NCBI RefSeq assembly: GCF_001590865.1 | Contig: NZ_BBUY01000005.1 | Span: 248,001 to 312,000, forward strand | Direction: 5' to 3' | Source of the DNA: Streptomyces sp. NBRC 110611 | Lineage (GTDB): Bacteria; Actinomycetota; Actinomycetes; Streptomycetales; Streptomycetaceae | DNA: 64,000 nucleotides | Shown: one piece after another, positions 23,509 to 33,913 of the stretch | Position numbering within the stretch: the first letter of the stretch is position 1 | Layout of the letters: each line of letters begins with the position of its first letter | Notes under the pieces: model-generated | Told to the model about the DNA's origin: nothing | The model's database searches: none | Seen by the model: only the letters and a program-made list of their open reading frames with translations | Program-made: the position numbers and the translations under genes

Positions 23509-25506
23509 TCAGGCTCCCGTGCCCGTAGCGACGAGGACGGCGGCGATGGCCAGGACGAGCGAGCCCGCGAGCAGCGCGCCGAGGTAGGTCTGCACGTTCC
23601 CGGTCTGGGCGCGGCGGACGGCGGCGCCCAGCAGGCGGGGGGCGGTGCCCGCGCCGCGGACGTAGGCGTCGACGACCTCGCGGTCCAGGAAGCGGACGAG
23701 CGAGGCGGCGGCGCGTACGGGCCGGACGAAGAGCGCGGAGTAGACGGCGTCGAGGTGGAAGCCGACGGCCGCGTGGCGGTGCAGCGGGCCGAGGAGGAGG
23801 CGGCCCGGGTCGGCCGGGTCGGCGGCACCGGAAACACTTCCGTACACGGGGGCGTGGGTGGCCAGGGCGGTCTCCTCGGCGAGGCCGGGGGCGGCGTCCG
23901 GGGCGGTGATGACCGCGCCGATGGGCGTACGGGCGGCGAGGCCGGTGGTGTGCCGCCAGGCGACGTAGGTGAGCAGGACGCCCGCGAGGGCGATGACGGT
24001 GCCGAGGACGGAGGTGGTCAGGGTCGGTGCGAGGGAGCGCCCGTCGAACCAGTCGGGCAGGAAGGGGGCGGTCAGCCCGAGCGCGAGGGTGGGGACGAAG
24101 AGCACCCACAGGACGCCGTTCATGACCACCGGCTGTCCGCCGTGGTCGGGGGCCTCGGCTCCCCTGCCCTTGAAGGCGAGCAGCCACAGGCGGGCCGCGT
24201 ACGCCGCGGTGAGGAGGGCGGTGAGCAGTCCGGAGAGCAGGACGGTCCAGCCGACGGCACCGGGGACGCCGGGCGCGGAGCCGTGGGCGGCGTGCTCGGC
24301 GGCGCCGAGGACGGCTTCCTTGGAGAAGAAGCCGGCGAACGGCGGGATCGCGGCGAGCGCGAGCAGCGCGACGGTGACGGTCCAGTACGCGTCCGGGATA
24401 CGCCGGGCCAGTCCGCCCATCCGGGACATGGCGGCCAGCGAGTTGGTGCCGGCGGCGTGGATGATCACGCCGGCGCCGAGGAAGAGGAGGGCCTTGAACG
24501 CACCGTGGGTGAGGAGGTGGAAGACGGCGGCGCCGCGGTCGCCGACGGCCAGCGCGCCGAGCATGTAGCCGAGCTGGCCGACCGTCGAATAGGCCAGGAC
24601 GCGTTTGATGTCGTCCTGGGCCAGCGCGGCGAGGGCGGAGCCGACCATGGTGATCGCGGCCAGGACGGCGAGCACGGCCAGCGCGGCCGCGGAGGCCGCG
24701 AAGACCGGGAGGAGACGGGCCACGACATAGACACCGGCCGCCACCATCGTCGCGGCGTGGATCAGCGCGGAGACCGGCGTCGGGCCGGCCATCGCGTCCG
24801 GGAGCCAGGTGTGCAGCGGGAACTGCGCGGACTTGCCCGCGACGCCGCCCAGCAGGAGCAGCGCGATCAGCGTGGGGTGGTCCAGGCCGCCGCTGGTGAC
24901 GGCGCCCAGGATGCCGGTGATGCGGAACGTACCGGCGTCGGCGGCCAGCGCGAAGATGCCGAAGAGGAAGGGGACATCGCCGAGCTTGGTGACGAGGAAG
25001 GCCTTGAGGGACGCGGCGCGGGCGGTCTCGGTCTCCCAGTAGTGGCCGACGAGGAAGTAGGAGCAGATGCCCATGACTTCCCAGCCGACCAGCAGCAGCA
25101 TCAGGTCGCCGGTGTAGACGACCAGCAGCATCGCGGAGGTGAAGAGGGAGACCAGCGCGGCGTAGGACGGGTAGCGCGGGTCGTCGCGCAGATAGCCGGT
25201 GGAGTAGATCTGCACACAGGTCGCCACGACACCGACCAGGACGGCGATCAGCGCGGCGAAGCCGTCGATGTGCAGGGCCAGGTCGATGGGGACCGAGCCG
25301 GTCGGGGTGAGCCGGGTGGCGACATCGGTCGCCGGGCCGCCGCCCTGTCCGAAGGCGACGGCGATGGTCAGCACGGCCGCGGCCAGCGTCGGCAGCACGG
25401 CCAGCGGCCGTACGAAACCGGGCGCGCGCCGGCCGAGGAGGAGGCCGGCCACGGCCCCGAGGAACGGCAGGAGGGGAACGAGGAAGGCGGTGGTCGTGAG
25501 TGTCAC
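23509..25506 (-). CDS. nuoL: NADH-quinone oxidoreductase-like subunit L
   Basis: A 665-residue subunit, the largest antiporter-like component. GTG at 25506 overlaps the nuoK stop (GTGA). Features include [62 protein letters not shown] (signature with the conserved Lys and His residues), [22 protein letters not shown], and a C-terminal part with the lateral helix region and a final transmembrane anchor [17 protein letters not shown]. Length and motifs are typical. In complete complex I it provides the distal proton channel. Confidence 0.94.
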   Translation of the reverse strand: MTLTTTAFLVPLLPFLGAVAGLLLGRRAPGFVRPLAVLPTLAAAVLTIAVAFGQGGGPATDVATRLTPTGSVPIDLALHIDGFAALIAVLVGVVATCVQIYSTGYLRDDPRYPSYAALVSLFTSAMLLVVYTGDLMLLLVGWEVMGICSYFLVGHYWETETARAASLKAFLVTKLGDVPFLFGIFALAADAGTFRITGILGAVTSGGLDHPTLIALLLLGGVAGKSAQFPLHTWLPDAMAGPTPVSALIHAATMVAAGVYVVARLLPVFAASAAALAVLAVLAAITMVGSALAALAQDDIKRVLAYSTVGQLGYMLGALAVGDRGAAVFHLLTHGAFKALLFLGAGVIIHAAGTNSLAAMSRMGGLARRIPDAYWTVTVALLALAAIPPFAGFFSKEAVLGAAEHAAHGSAPGVPGAVGWTVLLSGLLTALLTAAYAARLWLLAFKGRGAEAPDHGGQPVVMNGVLWVLFVPTLALGLTAPFLPDWFDGRSLAPTLTTSVLGTVIALAGVLLTYVAWRHTTGLAARTPIGAVITAPDAAPGLAEETALATHAPVYGSVSGAADPADPGRLLLGPLHRHAAVGFHLDAVYSALFVRPVRAAASLVRFLDREVVDAYVRGAGTAPRLLGAAVRRAQTGNVQTYLGALLAGSLVLAIAAVLVATGTGA

Positions 25507-25889
25507 GCGGTGGCCTCCGCCTTGGGATCCGGCTGCGGGGTCGCGGTCGCCTGCGCACCGCCCGCGCCGTCCGTGTCGTCCGGCCGCTCGGCGAGGTCGC
25601 GGAGCCGGTCGATGTCGGAGCTGCCGCGGTTGCGGTACACGAGCAGCACGATCGCCAGGCCGATGCCGATCTCGGCGGCGGCGACGGCGATGGTGAAGAG
25701 GGTGAGCGCCTGGCCGGCGTGCAGGGTGTCGCGCAGCCAGACGTCGAAGGCGACGAGGTTGAGGTTGACGGCGTTGAGCATCAGCTCGACGGACATCAGC
25801 ACCAGGATCGCGTTGCGGCGGGCGAGCACGCCGTACAGACCGGTGCAGAAGAGGAGGACGGCGAGGACGGCCGGGTAGGCGAGGTGCAT
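25503..25889 (-). CDS. nuoK: NADH-quinone oxidoreductase-like subunit K
   Basis: A 128-residue protein with the three transmembrane helices of NuoK and the two conserved buried Glu residues ([40 protein letters not shown]). A hydrophilic tail of about 30 residues ([20 protein letters not shown] and beyond) extends past the usual length of about 100. The start ATG overlaps the nuoJ stop by one base. Confidence 0.94.
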   Translation of the reverse strand: MHLAYPAVLAVLLFCTGLYGVLARRNAILVLMSVELMLNAVNLNLVAFDVWLRDTLHAGQALTLFTIAVAAAEIGIGLAIVLLVYRNRGSSDIDRLRDLAERPDDTDGAGGAQATATPQPDPKAEATA

Positions 25890-26551
25890 CAGCGCCGCTC
25901 CTCTCGCGGGGCGGGGGCGGTGGGGCCCGCGGCGGCCGCGGGTCCTGCGGAGTCCGCTGCGGGGGCGGCGGAGGCGCCGTTCCCGAGGGTGGCCGCGGCG
26001 CCCTTGCCCTCACCCGTCTTGCGGGACAGCACGATCGCCCCGACGAGCGCGGCGAGCAGCAGCACGGACAGCGCCTCGAAGGGCAGCACCCAGTACTGGA
26101 AGAGGCTGCGCCCCGTGGTTTCGCTGGAGCCCTGGGGCGTGCCCAGGTCGATCCAGGTGGCGCGGAAGGCGTCGACGACGACCCAGACCAGGGCCCCGGC
26201 CGAGGCGAGGGCCACCGCGAGCGCCGCCCAGCGGTTGCCGGAGTCCGCGTCCAGGGAACGTCCGATGGGCGCCTTCGTCAGCATCAGCCCGAAGAGGAGG
26301 AGGACGACCACGGAACCGACGTAGATCAGCACCTGCACCCAGGCGATGAACTCGGCCGTGAGGAGGAGGTACTCGACAGCGACCCCGCCGAGCGCGACGA
26401 CCAGCCAGAGGGCGGCGTGCACCAGCTGCCGGGTGGTGACGGTGATGACGGCGGCGCCGAGGGTGGCGATCCCGACGAGCAGGAAGGCGATCTCGACACC
26501 GGTGGGCGAGAGGAAGCCGTGGCCTGCGGCCGTGGCGGCGAGCAGCGTCAC
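25889..26551 (-). CDS. nuoJ: NADH-quinone oxidoreductase-like subunit J
   Basis: A 220-residue subunit starting at GTG 26551, overlapping the nuoI stop (GTGA). Five transmembrane helices are visible. [26 protein letters not shown] contains the characteristic Y-x-G-A/S-V-V-V-L-x-x-F region of the pi-bulge helix. An Ala/Gly/Pro-rich C-terminal tail of about 40 residues ([17 protein letters not shown]) is not part of the core family. Confidence 0.93.
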   Translation of the reverse strand: MTLLAATAAGHGFLSPTGVEIAFLLVGIATLGAAVITVTTRQLVHAALWLVVALGGVAVEYLLLTAEFIAWVQVLIYVGSVVVLLLFGLMLTKAPIGRSLDADSGNRWAALAVALASAGALVWVVVDAFRATWIDLGTPQGSSETTGRSLFQYWVLPFEALSVLLLAALVGAIVLSRKTGEGKGAAATLGNGASAAPAADSAGPAAAAGPTAPAPREERR

Positions 26552-27207
26552 GCTTCCTCCCCTGAAGTCCCTGAAGTCTCCGAGGTACCCGAGGTACCCG
26601 AGGTCTCTGAAGCCTCCGAGGTCTCCGGTCGTTGCCGGTCTCCGGCCGCGGCCTCGGCCTCGGCCCGCGCCGCGGCTTCCGCCGCCTGCTGCGCGGCGAG
26701 CTTGTCCGCGGCCTTGCGGGCGGCGGCGAGCTCCTTGGGCTCCTCGGCCGCCGGGTCGAGCGCCGGCGGCTCGGGCACCGTCCACATCCACTCGCGGAGC
26801 TTGTCCCGCTCGTGGGTCAGCTCGCGGATGTCCGTCTCGGCGTACTCGAACTCCGGCGACCAGAAGAGCGCGTCGAAGGGGCAGACCTCGATGCAGATAC
26901 CGCAGTACATGCACAGCGAGAAGTCGATCGCGAAGCGGTCCAGCACATTGCGGCTGCGCTCCCGTCCTCCGGGCGCGGCCGGCGGCACCGTCTCCTTGTG
27001 GGAGTCGATGTAGATGCACCAGTCCGGGCACTCACGCGCGCACAGCATGCAGACCGTGCAGTTCTCCTCGAACAGCCCGATGACACCGCGGGTACGGGGC
27101 GGGAGGTCGGGCTGGACGTCCGGGTACTGCGCGGTGACGGACTTCCGCGTCATCGTCCGCAGAGTGACGGCCAGGCCCTTGGCCAGACCTGATCCGGGGA
27201 TGCCCAT
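26548..27207 (-). CDS. nuoI: NADH-quinone oxidoreductase-like subunit I (2x[4Fe-4S])
   Basis: A 219-residue ferredoxin-like subunit. The two cluster motifs are [12 protein letters not shown] (about residues 50-61) and [12 protein letters not shown] (about 99-110), the N6a/N6b ligands. The ATG at 27207 overlaps the last base of the nuoH stop. The C-terminal 90 residues are low-complexity: Ala/Glu/Lys helices, then a Thr-Ser-Glu-Gly repeat ([17 protein letters not shown]). NuoI proteins are usually about 160-190 residues, so this tail is extra. In this gene set NuoI is the only two-cluster carrier and the natural entry point for electrons from ferredoxin. Confidence 0.93.
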   Translation of the reverse strand: MGIPGSGLAKGLAVTLRTMTRKSVTAQYPDVQPDLPPRTRGVIGLFEENCTVCMLCARECPDWCIYIDSHKETVPPAAPGGRERSRNVLDRFAIDFSLCMYCGICIEVCPFDALFWSPEFEYAETDIRELTHERDKLREWMWTVPEPPALDPAAEEPKELAAARKAADKLAAQQAAEAAARAEAEAAAGDRQRPETSEASETSGTSGTSETSGTSGEEA

Positions 27208-28172
27208 TACGAGATCACCACCTTGACGACGCCGGTGACGGCGATCTGGGCCAGGGCCAGCGGGATGAGGACCGTCCAGGACACCTTCTGGAGCTGGTCC
27301 TCGCGCAGCCGCGGGTAGGTGACCCGCAGCCAGATGACGCCGAACGCGAGGATCGCGGTCTTCAGCAGCGTCCACAGCCAGCCCAGGCCGTCGGCGCCGA
27401 ACGGGCCGTGCCAGCCGCCGAGGAAGAGCACCGACGTCAGCGCGCACAGGACGACGATGCCCGCGTACTCGGCGAGCAGGAACAGCGCGAACCGCAGTCC
27501 GGTGTACTCGGTGTACGCACCGAAAATGATCTCCGAGTCGGCGACCGGCATGTCGAACGGCGGCCGCTGCAGCTCGGCGAGCCCCGCGGTGAAGAAGACC
27601 AGCCCGCCCACGAGCTGCCACGGCACCCACCACCAGTGGAAGGCCTCGACGATGCCGGGCAGCGAGAGAGTGCCGGCCGCCATCGCGACCGAGGCCGCGG
27701 CGAGCAGCATCGGCAGCTCGTACGCCAGCAGCTGTGCGGCCGTCCGCAGGCCGCCGAGCAGCGAGAACTTGTTCGCGGAGGCCCAGCCGGCCATCAGCGA
27801 GCCGAGTACGCCGACGCCCATGACGGCGAGGACGAAGAAGATCCCGGCGTCCAGGACCTGTCCCACCGCGCCGCCCGGGCCGATCGGGATGGCGACCAGG
27901 ACCAGGAGGTACGGCAGCAGGGCGACGGCGGGCGCGAGCTGGAAGATCCGCCGGTCGGCGCCGGCCGGAACGATGTCTTCCTTCTGCGCGAACTTCACGC
28001 CGTCGGCGACCAGCTGGGCCCAGCCGTGGAACCCGCCCGCGTACATGGGGCCGAGGCGGCCCTGCATATGGGCCATGACCTTGTGCTCGGTCTGCCCGAT
28101 GACCAGGGGGAACACCAGGAACACGACGAAGACGGCGAGGAGGCGCAGCGCGATGTCGAGAGCGTCGCTCAT
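27207..28172 (-). CDS. nuoH: NADH-quinone oxidoreductase-like subunit H
   Basis: A 321-residue membrane subunit of normal length. [28 protein letters not shown] is the quinone-chamber loop. [30 protein letters not shown]-type sequence ([20 protein letters not shown]) carries the conserved acidic residues of the E-channel, and FLGGWHGP and [13 protein letters not shown] are also family marks. The ATG overlaps the nuoC stop by four bases. NuoH normally docks NuoB, NuoD and NuoI, yet NuoD is absent from this operon. Confidence 0.94.
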   Translation of the reverse strand: MSDALDIALRLLAVFVVFLVFPLVIGQTEHKVMAHMQGRLGPMYAGGFHGWAQLVADGVKFAQKEDIVPAGADRRIFQLAPAVALLPYLLVLVAIPIGPGGAVGQVLDAGIFFVLAVMGVGVLGSLMAGWASANKFSLLGGLRTAAQLLAYELPMLLAAASVAMAAGTLSLPGIVEAFHWWWVPWQLVGGLVFFTAGLAELQRPPFDMPVADSEIIFGAYTEYTGLRFALFLLAEYAGIVVLCALTSVLFLGGWHGPFGADGLGWLWTLLKTAILAFGVIWLRVTYPRLREDQLQKVSWTVLIPLALAQIAVTGVVKVVIS

Positions 28173-29518
28173 GGGGTGTCACCTCCTTGTGCGGGCTTCT
28201 CGGGTCCTTGTGCGGGCTTCTCGGGTGAGGATTTCTCGGATGAGGTCGCGGACGCGGGCTTTTCGGGCGCGGGCTCTTCCGGTGCCGGTTTCTCCGGCTT
28301 CGCGGGCCGCTCGGGCCGCTCGGGCTCCTCGGCCTCGGGCCTTTCCCGCTGTTCGGGCGCGGGCCTCTGCTCCGGCTCGTCGAAGGCGGGGCGGGCGTGG
28401 TGCCAGGGCGCGTCGGACGAGCGCGGGGCGGCGGCCGCCTCCGGCGCCTTCTCGGCGGGTGCCGCCTCGGCCCTGGCCGCCGGGGCCCGCTCGGGCCCGG
28501 CCGTCCCGGCAGGCTCAGCCGTCCCGGCAGGTTCCGGCGTACCGGCAGGTTCCGGCGTTCCCGCCGCCGCACGCTGCTGGCTCGCCGATCCCTGGCTCGC
28601 CGAGCGGGTACGGCGCGCCGGGCGCTCCGGACGCGCGGTACGCGCCGGGGCGGCCGGCGCCGCCGGGGCTTCCCCGGCCGCCGGGGCCGCCGGGGCTCCG
28701 GCCCCCTCCGCCGCGGTCTGCTGGCTCGCCGACCCCGCGCTCGCGCTACGGGTACGCCGGGCCGGGCGCTCACCCACTGCGGTGCCCGCCGCGCGGGCCC
28801 CGCCCGCCGCGCGCGCACCCCGCGCCGGCCGCGCGGGCGCAGGCGGCAACTGGCCCTTGAGCGGACCCCACTCGTTCGGGTCCGGGACGCCCGGAGGCAG
28901 CATCTGCCGCCGCTTGGGCCCGCCGTGCTCGGACTCCCCCGGCTCCTTGGCTCCCGGCCACGCCTTCGCGACCCGCGCCGCCAGCACGAAGTCCTTGCGC
29001 AGCGGATGGCCCTCGAAGCTCTCCGGGAGCAGCAGCGGTACGAGGTGGGGGTGGCCGGTGAAGTCCACGCCGAACATCTCGTGGGTCTCGCGCTCGTGCC
29101 AGCCCGCGCCCGCGTACACGCCCACGGCGGTGGGCAGCGCGGCCGCATCGTGCGGCACCGTCGTCCGGACGATCAGCCGGCGGACGGTACCCGGGTGCGC
29201 CACGTCCGCGAGGTGGGCGCAGATCCGGAAGCCGGTGCCGGGCTCGTCGACGGCGCTCAGCCAGTCGAAGTAGCGGCAGCCGAGGTCGTCGCGGGCGGCC
29301 GTCAGCGCGGTGAGCCAGTTGTCCACGGGGACGTCGACGGTCAGCAGATCGTAGGCCAGCTCCGCGGTGGCCCCCGTCCCGAAGATCTCGCTCGCGGGCC
29401 GCGGCAGCCAGCCGACGACGGGCTCGGGCGCGGGCGCGGACTCGGCGGCAGGCTCCACGGACTGCCCGGACTGCCCGGACTGCCCGGACCACTCGGGGTT
29501 CTCCGGCTGCTCGTTCAT
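28169..29518 (-). CDS. nuoC: NADH-quinone oxidoreductase-like subunit C with long repetitive tail
   Basis: A 449-residue protein, about twice the normal length. Residues 1-35 are a Ser-Gly-Gln repeat and Ala/Pro-rich leader. Residues 35-230 are the 30-kDa subunit domain, with [20 protein letters not shown] and [14 protein letters not shown] as the signature. Residues 230-449 are low complexity: [14 protein letters not shown], two copies of RRTRSAS-x-GSASQQ, TPEPAG repeats, and Glu/Pro/Lys-rich ends. ATG at 29518 overlaps the nuoB stop (ATGA). There is no fused NuoD domain. The tail has no recognised function. Confidence 0.9.
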   Translation of the reverse strand: MNEQPENPEWSGQSGQSGQSVEPAAESAPAPEPVVGWLPRPASEIFGTGATAELAYDLLTVDVPVDNWLTALTAARDDLGCRYFDWLSAVDEPGTGFRICAHLADVAHPGTVRRLIVRTTVPHDAAALPTAVGVYAGAGWHERETHEMFGVDFTGHPHLVPLLLPESFEGHPLRKDFVLAARVAKAWPGAKEPGESEHGGPKRRQMLPPGVPDPNEWGPLKGQLPPAPARPARGARAAGGARAAGTAVGERPARRTRSASAGSASQQTAAEGAGAPAAPAAGEAPAAPAAPARTARPERPARRTRSASQGSASQQRAAAGTPEPAGTPEPAGTAEPAGTAGPERAPAARAEAAPAEKAPEAAAAPRSSDAPWHHARPAFDEPEQRPAPEQRERPEAEEPERPERPAKPEKPAPEEPAPEKPASATSSEKSSPEKPAQGPEKPAQGGDTP

Positions 29519-30159
29519 CGGGGCTCCTCCCCCGCCGTCCGGGAGGCAGGCGGCGCCACCAGTCCGCTGCGCAGCGCGGCGGCGGACGGCCGGGCGGCGG
29601 GGCCGTGCGCGTACCGCTCCCCCAGCGACTCGCGCGCGATCTTCTCCTGGAGTTTGAGGATGCCCTGGAGCAGCGCCTCCGGCCGCGGCGGGCACCCGGG
29701 CACGTACACATCCACCGGAATGATCTGGTCCACGCCCTTGGTGACCGAGTACGAGTCCCAGTAGGGGCCGCCGCAGTTGGAGCAGGCCCCGAAGGAGATG
29801 ACGTACTTCGGCTCGGGCATCTGCTCGTAGAGCCGCTTGACCGCCGGTGCCATCTTGTCGGTGACGGTGCCGGAGACGACCATCAGGTCGGCCTGGCGCG
29901 GGCCGGGCGCGAACGGGATCACGCCGAGCCGGATGAAGTCGTGACGCGCCATGGAGGCCGCGATGAACTCGATGGCGCAACAGGCCAGGCCGAAGTTGAA
30001 GACCCACAGGCTGTAGCGGCGCCCCCAGTTGAGGACCACCTTCATCGGTTCCGGCGCGAGCCGGGCGAGCGTGCCCAGACGGCGCGGCGCCGGCAGGAAC
30101 TCGGGGGCGGCGCCCTCGGGCGCGGCTGCCGGGCCGGCGGAGGCGGGAGTCACGTCCAT
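29515..30159 (-). CDS. nuoB: NADH-quinone oxidoreductase-like subunit B ([4Fe-4S] N2)
   Basis: A 214-residue subunit. [21 protein letters not shown] has the tandem Cys; [23 protein letters not shown] and [19 protein letters not shown] supply the other two, completing the N2 cluster that reduces quinone. I chose the ATG at 30159, giving a 10-base overlap with nuoA, over one at 30180; neither has a strong ribosome site. A C-terminal extension ([19 protein letters not shown]) of about 30 residues is unusual. Confidence 0.93.
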   Translation of the reverse strand: MDVTPASAGPAAAPEGAAPEFLPAPRRLGTLARLAPEPMKVVLNWGRRYSLWVFNFGLACCAIEFIAASMARHDFIRLGVIPFAPGPRQADLMVVSGTVTDKMAPAVKRLYEQMPEPKYVISFGACSNCGGPYWDSYSVTKGVDQIIPVDVYVPGCPPRPEALLQGILKLQEKIARESLGERYAHGPAARPSAAALRSGLVAPPASRTAGEEPR

Positions 30160-30551
30160 TGCAGGACGCCCTTCTTCCATGCGTAGAGCAGGCCGATGGC
30201 GAGGAACCCGAGGAAGATGAACATCTCCACGAGCGTCACCCCGCCGAAGCCGGGGGCGGCGAAGATCGTCGCCCAGGGGAACAGGAAGATCGAGTCGACG
30301 GCGAAGATGACGTAGAGGAAGGCGTAGACGTAGTAGCGGACCTGGGTGTGCGCCCAGCCCTCACCGACCGGGTCCACGCCGCATTCGTACGTCAGCAGCT
30401 TCTCGGGCGTCGGTACGACAGGCCTCAGCAGCCGCCCGGCTCCGAAGGCCACGGCGACGAAGAGCACGCCGACCACGGCGATGATCCCGACGACCGAGTA
30501 GCCCTGGAAGTAGTCCGCGGCGACGGTGGTGCGTACGGTCGCGTCCGGCAC
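30150..30551 (-). CDS. nuoA: NADH-quinone oxidoreductase-like subunit A
   Basis: A 133-residue subunit with three transmembrane helices. [41 protein letters not shown] contains the conserved Cys loop and the Glu/Asp helix, full family length. GTG at 30551 is preceded by GAGGGGCGG. It is the first gene of the nuoABCHIJKLMN operon, transcribed leftward. Promoter signals would lie in the 370-base spacer shared with the divergent sensor kinase. Confidence 0.94.
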   Translation of the reverse strand: MPDATVRTTVAADYFQGYSVVGIIAVVGVLFVAVAFGAGRLLRPVVPTPEKLLTYECGVDPVGEGWAHTQVRYYVYAFLYVIFAVDSIFLFPWATIFAAPGFGGVTLVEMFIFLGFLAIGLLYAWKKGVLQWT

Positions 30552-30920
30552 GTCCGCCCCTCGCTCCCTGACTGCGCTTGTTCAACGACTTCGACGATCT
30601 GTACGGAACGGGAGTCTAGGCCCTGGCGTGCCGCCCTGAGCAGCCGCGTCTTCGCCGATGGCGAGCCCGCCCGCGCCGCACCCCGGCACTTCGCCCGACT
30701 TCGCCCCACCTTGGCGCCGCGCGGCGCGCACGCCCCGCCCTTCCATCTCAGCAGTTGTCTCACAGAGCGGACGAAACGCCGCTCCCCGCCCCCCGCCCCT
30801 CGCTCCCCGCTCCCGTCGTTGCCGCCGCCCTCTCCCCCGTCGGCGACGTGGGGTAAACCCCACCCCCGTCACCCCGGCCACCCCATGGCACCCGGGCGGG
30901 CGACCGGGCAGGCTGGGCAT
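30552..30920. promoter_or_regulatory. 369-bp divergent intergenic region (nuoA / sensor kinase)
   Basis: No gene is seen. It should contain the promoter for the nuo operon (minus) and for the sensor kinase gene (plus). The part nearest nuoA is less GC-rich (TTGTTCAACGACTTCGACG). I see no convincing Rex-type palindrome or other known operator. Confidence 0.5.
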
Positions 30921-32216
30921 ATGACGGAGAGTTTCCGCCCCAGCGCTGAAGGCCATACCAGCATTCCGGACAACGCCCCGGACCCGGACGGCGCCCTGGA
31001 CGACGACACACCACCGCCGCCCCGCCCGGCGTTGAGCGGTGCGACCTGGCGGGAGATCGGGTATCTGCTCGCCAATTTCCCGCTGGGCACCGTGACGTTC
31101 CTGGTGCTGATGGTGTGGCTGGCGCTGGGTATCGCGCTCTCCGTCACGGTGATCGGGCTGCCCCTGCTGGCCGTGGGGCTCATGGTGTGCCGGCAGTACG
31201 GGAAGCCGGAGCGGGCCCGGGCGCGGGCGCTGCTCGGGGTGCGGATCGAGGAACCGAGCCCGCTGCGGATGCGGGAGCGGGGATTCTTCCCGTGGCTGTG
31301 GATGTGCCTGAAGGATCCGGTGGCGTGGCGGCATGCGCTGTTCACGTTCGTCCGGCTGCCGTGGATCATGCTCACGTTCACGGTCGTCCTCGTCTCGCTC
31401 GTCGCGGCGTGGCCGGCGCTGCCGTGGGTGGCGCGCTGGCTGTCGAACGTGGACCGGGCGATGGTGCGCGGGCTGCTGTCGCCGTCCGACGAGCTGGAGC
31501 GGCGGATCGCCGAGCTGGAGTCGGACCGGATGACGGTGACCGACACCGCGGCCGCCGACCTGCGGCGCATCGAACGGGATCTGCACGACGGGGCGCAGGC
31601 CCGGCTGGTGGCGCTGGCCATGGGGCTGGGTCTGGCGAAGGAGAAGCTGCTGGAGGGGCAGGCCGACGCGAGCGTGGCCGCGATGGTGGACGAGGCGCAC
31701 GGCGAGGCGAAGCTGGCGCTGCAGGAGCTACGGGACCTGGCACGGGGCATCCATCCGGCGATCCTCACCGACCGCGGCCTGGGGCCTGCCCTGGCCTCGC
31801 TGGCCGGGCGCTGCACGGTGCCGACGACGGTCTCCGTGGATCTGGACGAGCGGCCCGCGCCGGCCATCGAGGGGATCGTCTACTTCACCGTCTCCGAGCT
31901 GCTGCAGAACGTCGCCAAGCACAGCGGGGCGCGGCGGGCGTCCGTCGAGGTGCGGCGAGTCCGAGTCGAGGGGGGCAGGCCCGCAGGGCCCTCGGACAAG
32001 GGCGGTGCTGCGCGACGGGCGGGCGACCAGCTGCTCATACAGGTGGTGGATGACGGGCGGGGCGGCGCGCGGCTGGACGGCGGCAGCGGGATGGCCGGGC
32101 TCGCCGAGCGGCTGGGGTCGGTGGACGGCCTGTTCGTCCTGGATTCCCCGGCCGGCGGGCCGACGCGGGTGACGGCGGAGCTCCCGTGGCGGCCGTCGTC
32201 GACGACGTCACCGTAG
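30921..32216 (+). CDS. Sensor histidine kinase, HisKA_3/NarL-type, first of a pair
   Basis: A 431-residue protein. An acidic/Pro-rich N-terminus (1-40) leads to a putative sensor module with four hydrophobic segments (FPLGTVTFLVLMVWLALGIAL, VTVIGLPLLAVGLMV, PWIMLTFTVVLVSLVAAW). The dimerisation motif is DLRRIERDLHDGAQARL with phospho-acceptor His222, then the ATPase with N-box ELLQNVAKHSGARRASV and VVDDGRGGARLDGGSGMAGLAERL. ATG 30921 follows a short GC-rich leader. The pair with the next kinase and the NarL-type regulator at 34222 suggests one signalling unit. The ligand is unknown. Confidence 0.88.
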   Translation: MTESFRPSAEGHTSIPDNAPDPDGALDDDTPPPPRPALSGATWREIGYLLANFPLGTVTFLVLMVWLALGIALSVTVIGLPLLAVGLMVCRQYGKPERARARALLGVRIEEPSPLRMRERGFFPWLWMCLKDPVAWRHALFTFVRLPWIMLTFTVVLVSLVAAWPALPWVARWLSNVDRAMVRGLLSPSDELERRIAELESDRMTVTDTAAADLRRIERDLHDGAQARLVALAMGLGLAKEKLLEGQADASVAAMVDEAHGEAKLALQELRDLARGIHPAILTDRGLGPALASLAGRCTVPTTVSVDLDERPAPAIEGIVYFTVSELLQNVAKHSGARRASVEVRRVRVEGGRPAGPSDKGGAARRAGDQLLIQVVDDGRGGARLDGGSGMAGLAERLGSVDGLFVLDSPAGGPTRVTAELPWRPSSTTSP

Positions 32217-32461
32217 GGCCGGGCCGCCGACCAGGCGACCGATCGCGCTCGACCGCAGCAGGTGCGGGAGGGGCACGGGGGTGGGGAAAACCCCCGGAGA
32301 AGACTGCAAAGAGCCTCATGGTGCGGGGAGCCGGGGGCGCGGAGGCTGGTCGTAGCGGAAGAGCCACTGGGGCGAGAGGCCACCCGAGCCGCCGGCGCCG
32401 CGACGCGCGACGCAACGAGGCCCGCACACGGCAGAACGGCAGAACGGACGACGACGGGACG

Positions 32462-33913
32462 ATGGACACCACATACCCACCGCACGCATCACAGCCACCC
32501 CAGGCACACCGGACGTACAGGACGCACGGGACGCACAGGACGCACAGAACGCACGGGACGCGCCAGGCATCGCACACGCCGCAGGCACCACGCGCACCAC
32601 ACGCACCGCGCCCTCATGGCTCCCGGGTGCCCGTGGGGCTGCGCGCCCCCTTCTCCGGGCGCACCTGGCGGGCCTTCCTGTATCTCTTCCTCAGCCTTCC
32701 GATGGCCGTCCTGATGTTCGCGTACGCGATAGCGGTGATCGCGCTCGGCGCCGGTCTGCTCGTCACGTTCCTGGGCGTCCCGGTGCTGGCGGGCGGGCTG
32801 GCCGGCAGCCGGGGCCTGGGCGCCCTGGAGCGGGCGCGGGCGCGGGCCCTGCTGGGCCTGGAGGTGGCCGCCCCGGAGCCGGTGCGGCCCGCGAAGCCGG
32901 GCCTGATGGCGTGGATCGGGGCCGTGCTGAAGAGCGGGGCGTCCTGGCGGCACCTCCTCTACTCCCTGCTGCACTTCCCGTGGGCGGTCTTCGCCTTCGT
33001 CTTCTCGCTGGTGTTCTGGTCCGTCGGCTGGCTGCTGCTGTCCTATCCGTTGTGGCGGTGGACGTTCCCCGCGTACCTCGACCAGCCCGGTATCCAGCTG
33101 GTGGACTTCGGCAACGGCCACTTCTACTACGCCGACACTCCGGCGAAGATCGCTTTCACCAGCGGGATCGGGCTGCTGCTGGTGCTGGCCGGGCCATGGG
33201 TGATCCGCGGGCTGACGCAGGTGGACCGGGTCATGGTCCAGGGCCTGCTGGGTCCCTCGCCCCTCGCCACCCGGGTCTCGCAGCTGGAGTCGGACCGCGG
33301 GGTGGCGGTCGACACCGCGGCGGCCGACCTGCGGCGGATCGAGCGCGATCTGCATGACGGGGCCCAGGCCCGGCTGGCCTCGCTGGCGATGGATCTCGGG
33401 CTGGCGAAGGCGAAGCTGGCGGAGGATCCGCAGGCCGCCGCGAGGCTCGTCGACGAGGCGCACGGCGAGGTCAAGATCGCGCTCCAGGAGCTGCGGGATC
33501 TGGCCCGTGGGATACACCCGGCGATCCTCACCGACCGCGGGCTCGGCCCGGCGCTGTCGGCGCTCGCCGCGCGGTGCGCGGTTCCGGTGCGGGTGACCGT
33601 GGATCCGGACCTGAACCTGGACCACAGGCCGGCCGCGGCGATCGAGGGCATGGCGTACTTCACGGCGTACGAGCTGCTGCGGAACGTCTCCCGGCACTCC
33701 CGGGCCGGCAGCGCGACGCTGGACGTCTGGCGCACCGCGGACCGGATCATGCTGCTGGTGACGGACGACGGCCGGGGCGGTGCCGACCTCCACGGCGGCA
33801 CCGGCCTGGCGGGCCTCGCCGAACGGCTCGCCGCCGTCGACGGCCTGCTGATAGTGGACTCCCCGGCCGGCGGCCCGACGGCCATCACCGCCGAGCTGCC
33901 CTGGCGCGGGTGA
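32462..33913 (+). CDS. Sensor histidine kinase, second of the pair, with His-Thr-rich N-terminal repeat
   Basis: A 483-residue paralogue of the preceding kinase. Residues 1-55 are a His/Thr/Arg/Pro-rich extension from six 9-bp repeats at 32511-32564 (HRT/HGT units). The sensor module has about four transmembrane segments (FLYLFLSLPMAVLMFAYAIAVIALGAG, HFPWAVFAFVFSLVFWSVGWLLLSY). DLRRIERDLHDGAQARLASLAMDLGLA places the phospho-acceptor at His298. The N-box is ELLRNVSRHSRAGSATL and VTDDGRGGADLHGGTGLAGLAERL closes the ATPase. The insertion LDQPGIQLVDFGNGHFYYADTP between helices is extracytoplasmic and absent from the first kinase, so the two may sense different cues. Confidence 0.88.
   Translation: MDTTYPPHASQPPQAHRTYRTHGTHRTHRTHGTRQASHTPQAPRAPHAPRPHGSRVPVGLRAPFSGRTWRAFLYLFLSLPMAVLMFAYAIAVIALGAGLLVTFLGVPVLAGGLAGSRGLGALERARARALLGLEVAAPEPVRPAKPGLMAWIGAVLKSGASWRHLLYSLLHFPWAVFAFVFSLVFWSVGWLLLSYPLWRWTFPAYLDQPGIQLVDFGNGHFYYADTPAKIAFTSGIGLLLVLAGPWVIRGLTQVDRVMVQGLLGPSPLATRVSQLESDRGVAVDTAAADLRRIERDLHDGAQARLASLAMDLGLAKAKLAEDPQAAARLVDEAHGEVKIALQELRDLARGIHPAILTDRGLGPALSALAARCAVPVRVTVDPDLNLDHRPAAAIEGMAYFTAYELLRNVSRHSRAGSATLDVWRTADRIMLLVTDDGRGGADLHGGTGLAGLAERLAAVDGLLIVDSPAGGPTAITAELPWRG
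32511..32564 (+). repeat. 9-bp tandem repeat in the second kinase gene, six copies
   Basis: Units of GGACGCACA/GGACGCACG run from 32511 to 32564 with few changes and encode alternating His-Arg-Thr and His-Gly-Thr. In-frame copy-number change would lengthen or shorten the His-rich N-terminus. Confidence 0.85.

Noticed and set aside
20045-25878. Very long plus-strand open frames opposite the nuo operon (607 and 880 codons)
   Set aside because: These are GC-rich shadow frames rich in Gly, Arg, Glu and His without domains. The minus strand encodes well-conserved complex I subunits.
25889-29148. Extended upstream starts giving oversized NuoI, NuoJ and NuoL proteins
   Set aside because: The extensions run in the wrong frame through upstream nuo genes. 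Family starts coincide with overlapping GTG or ATG codons.
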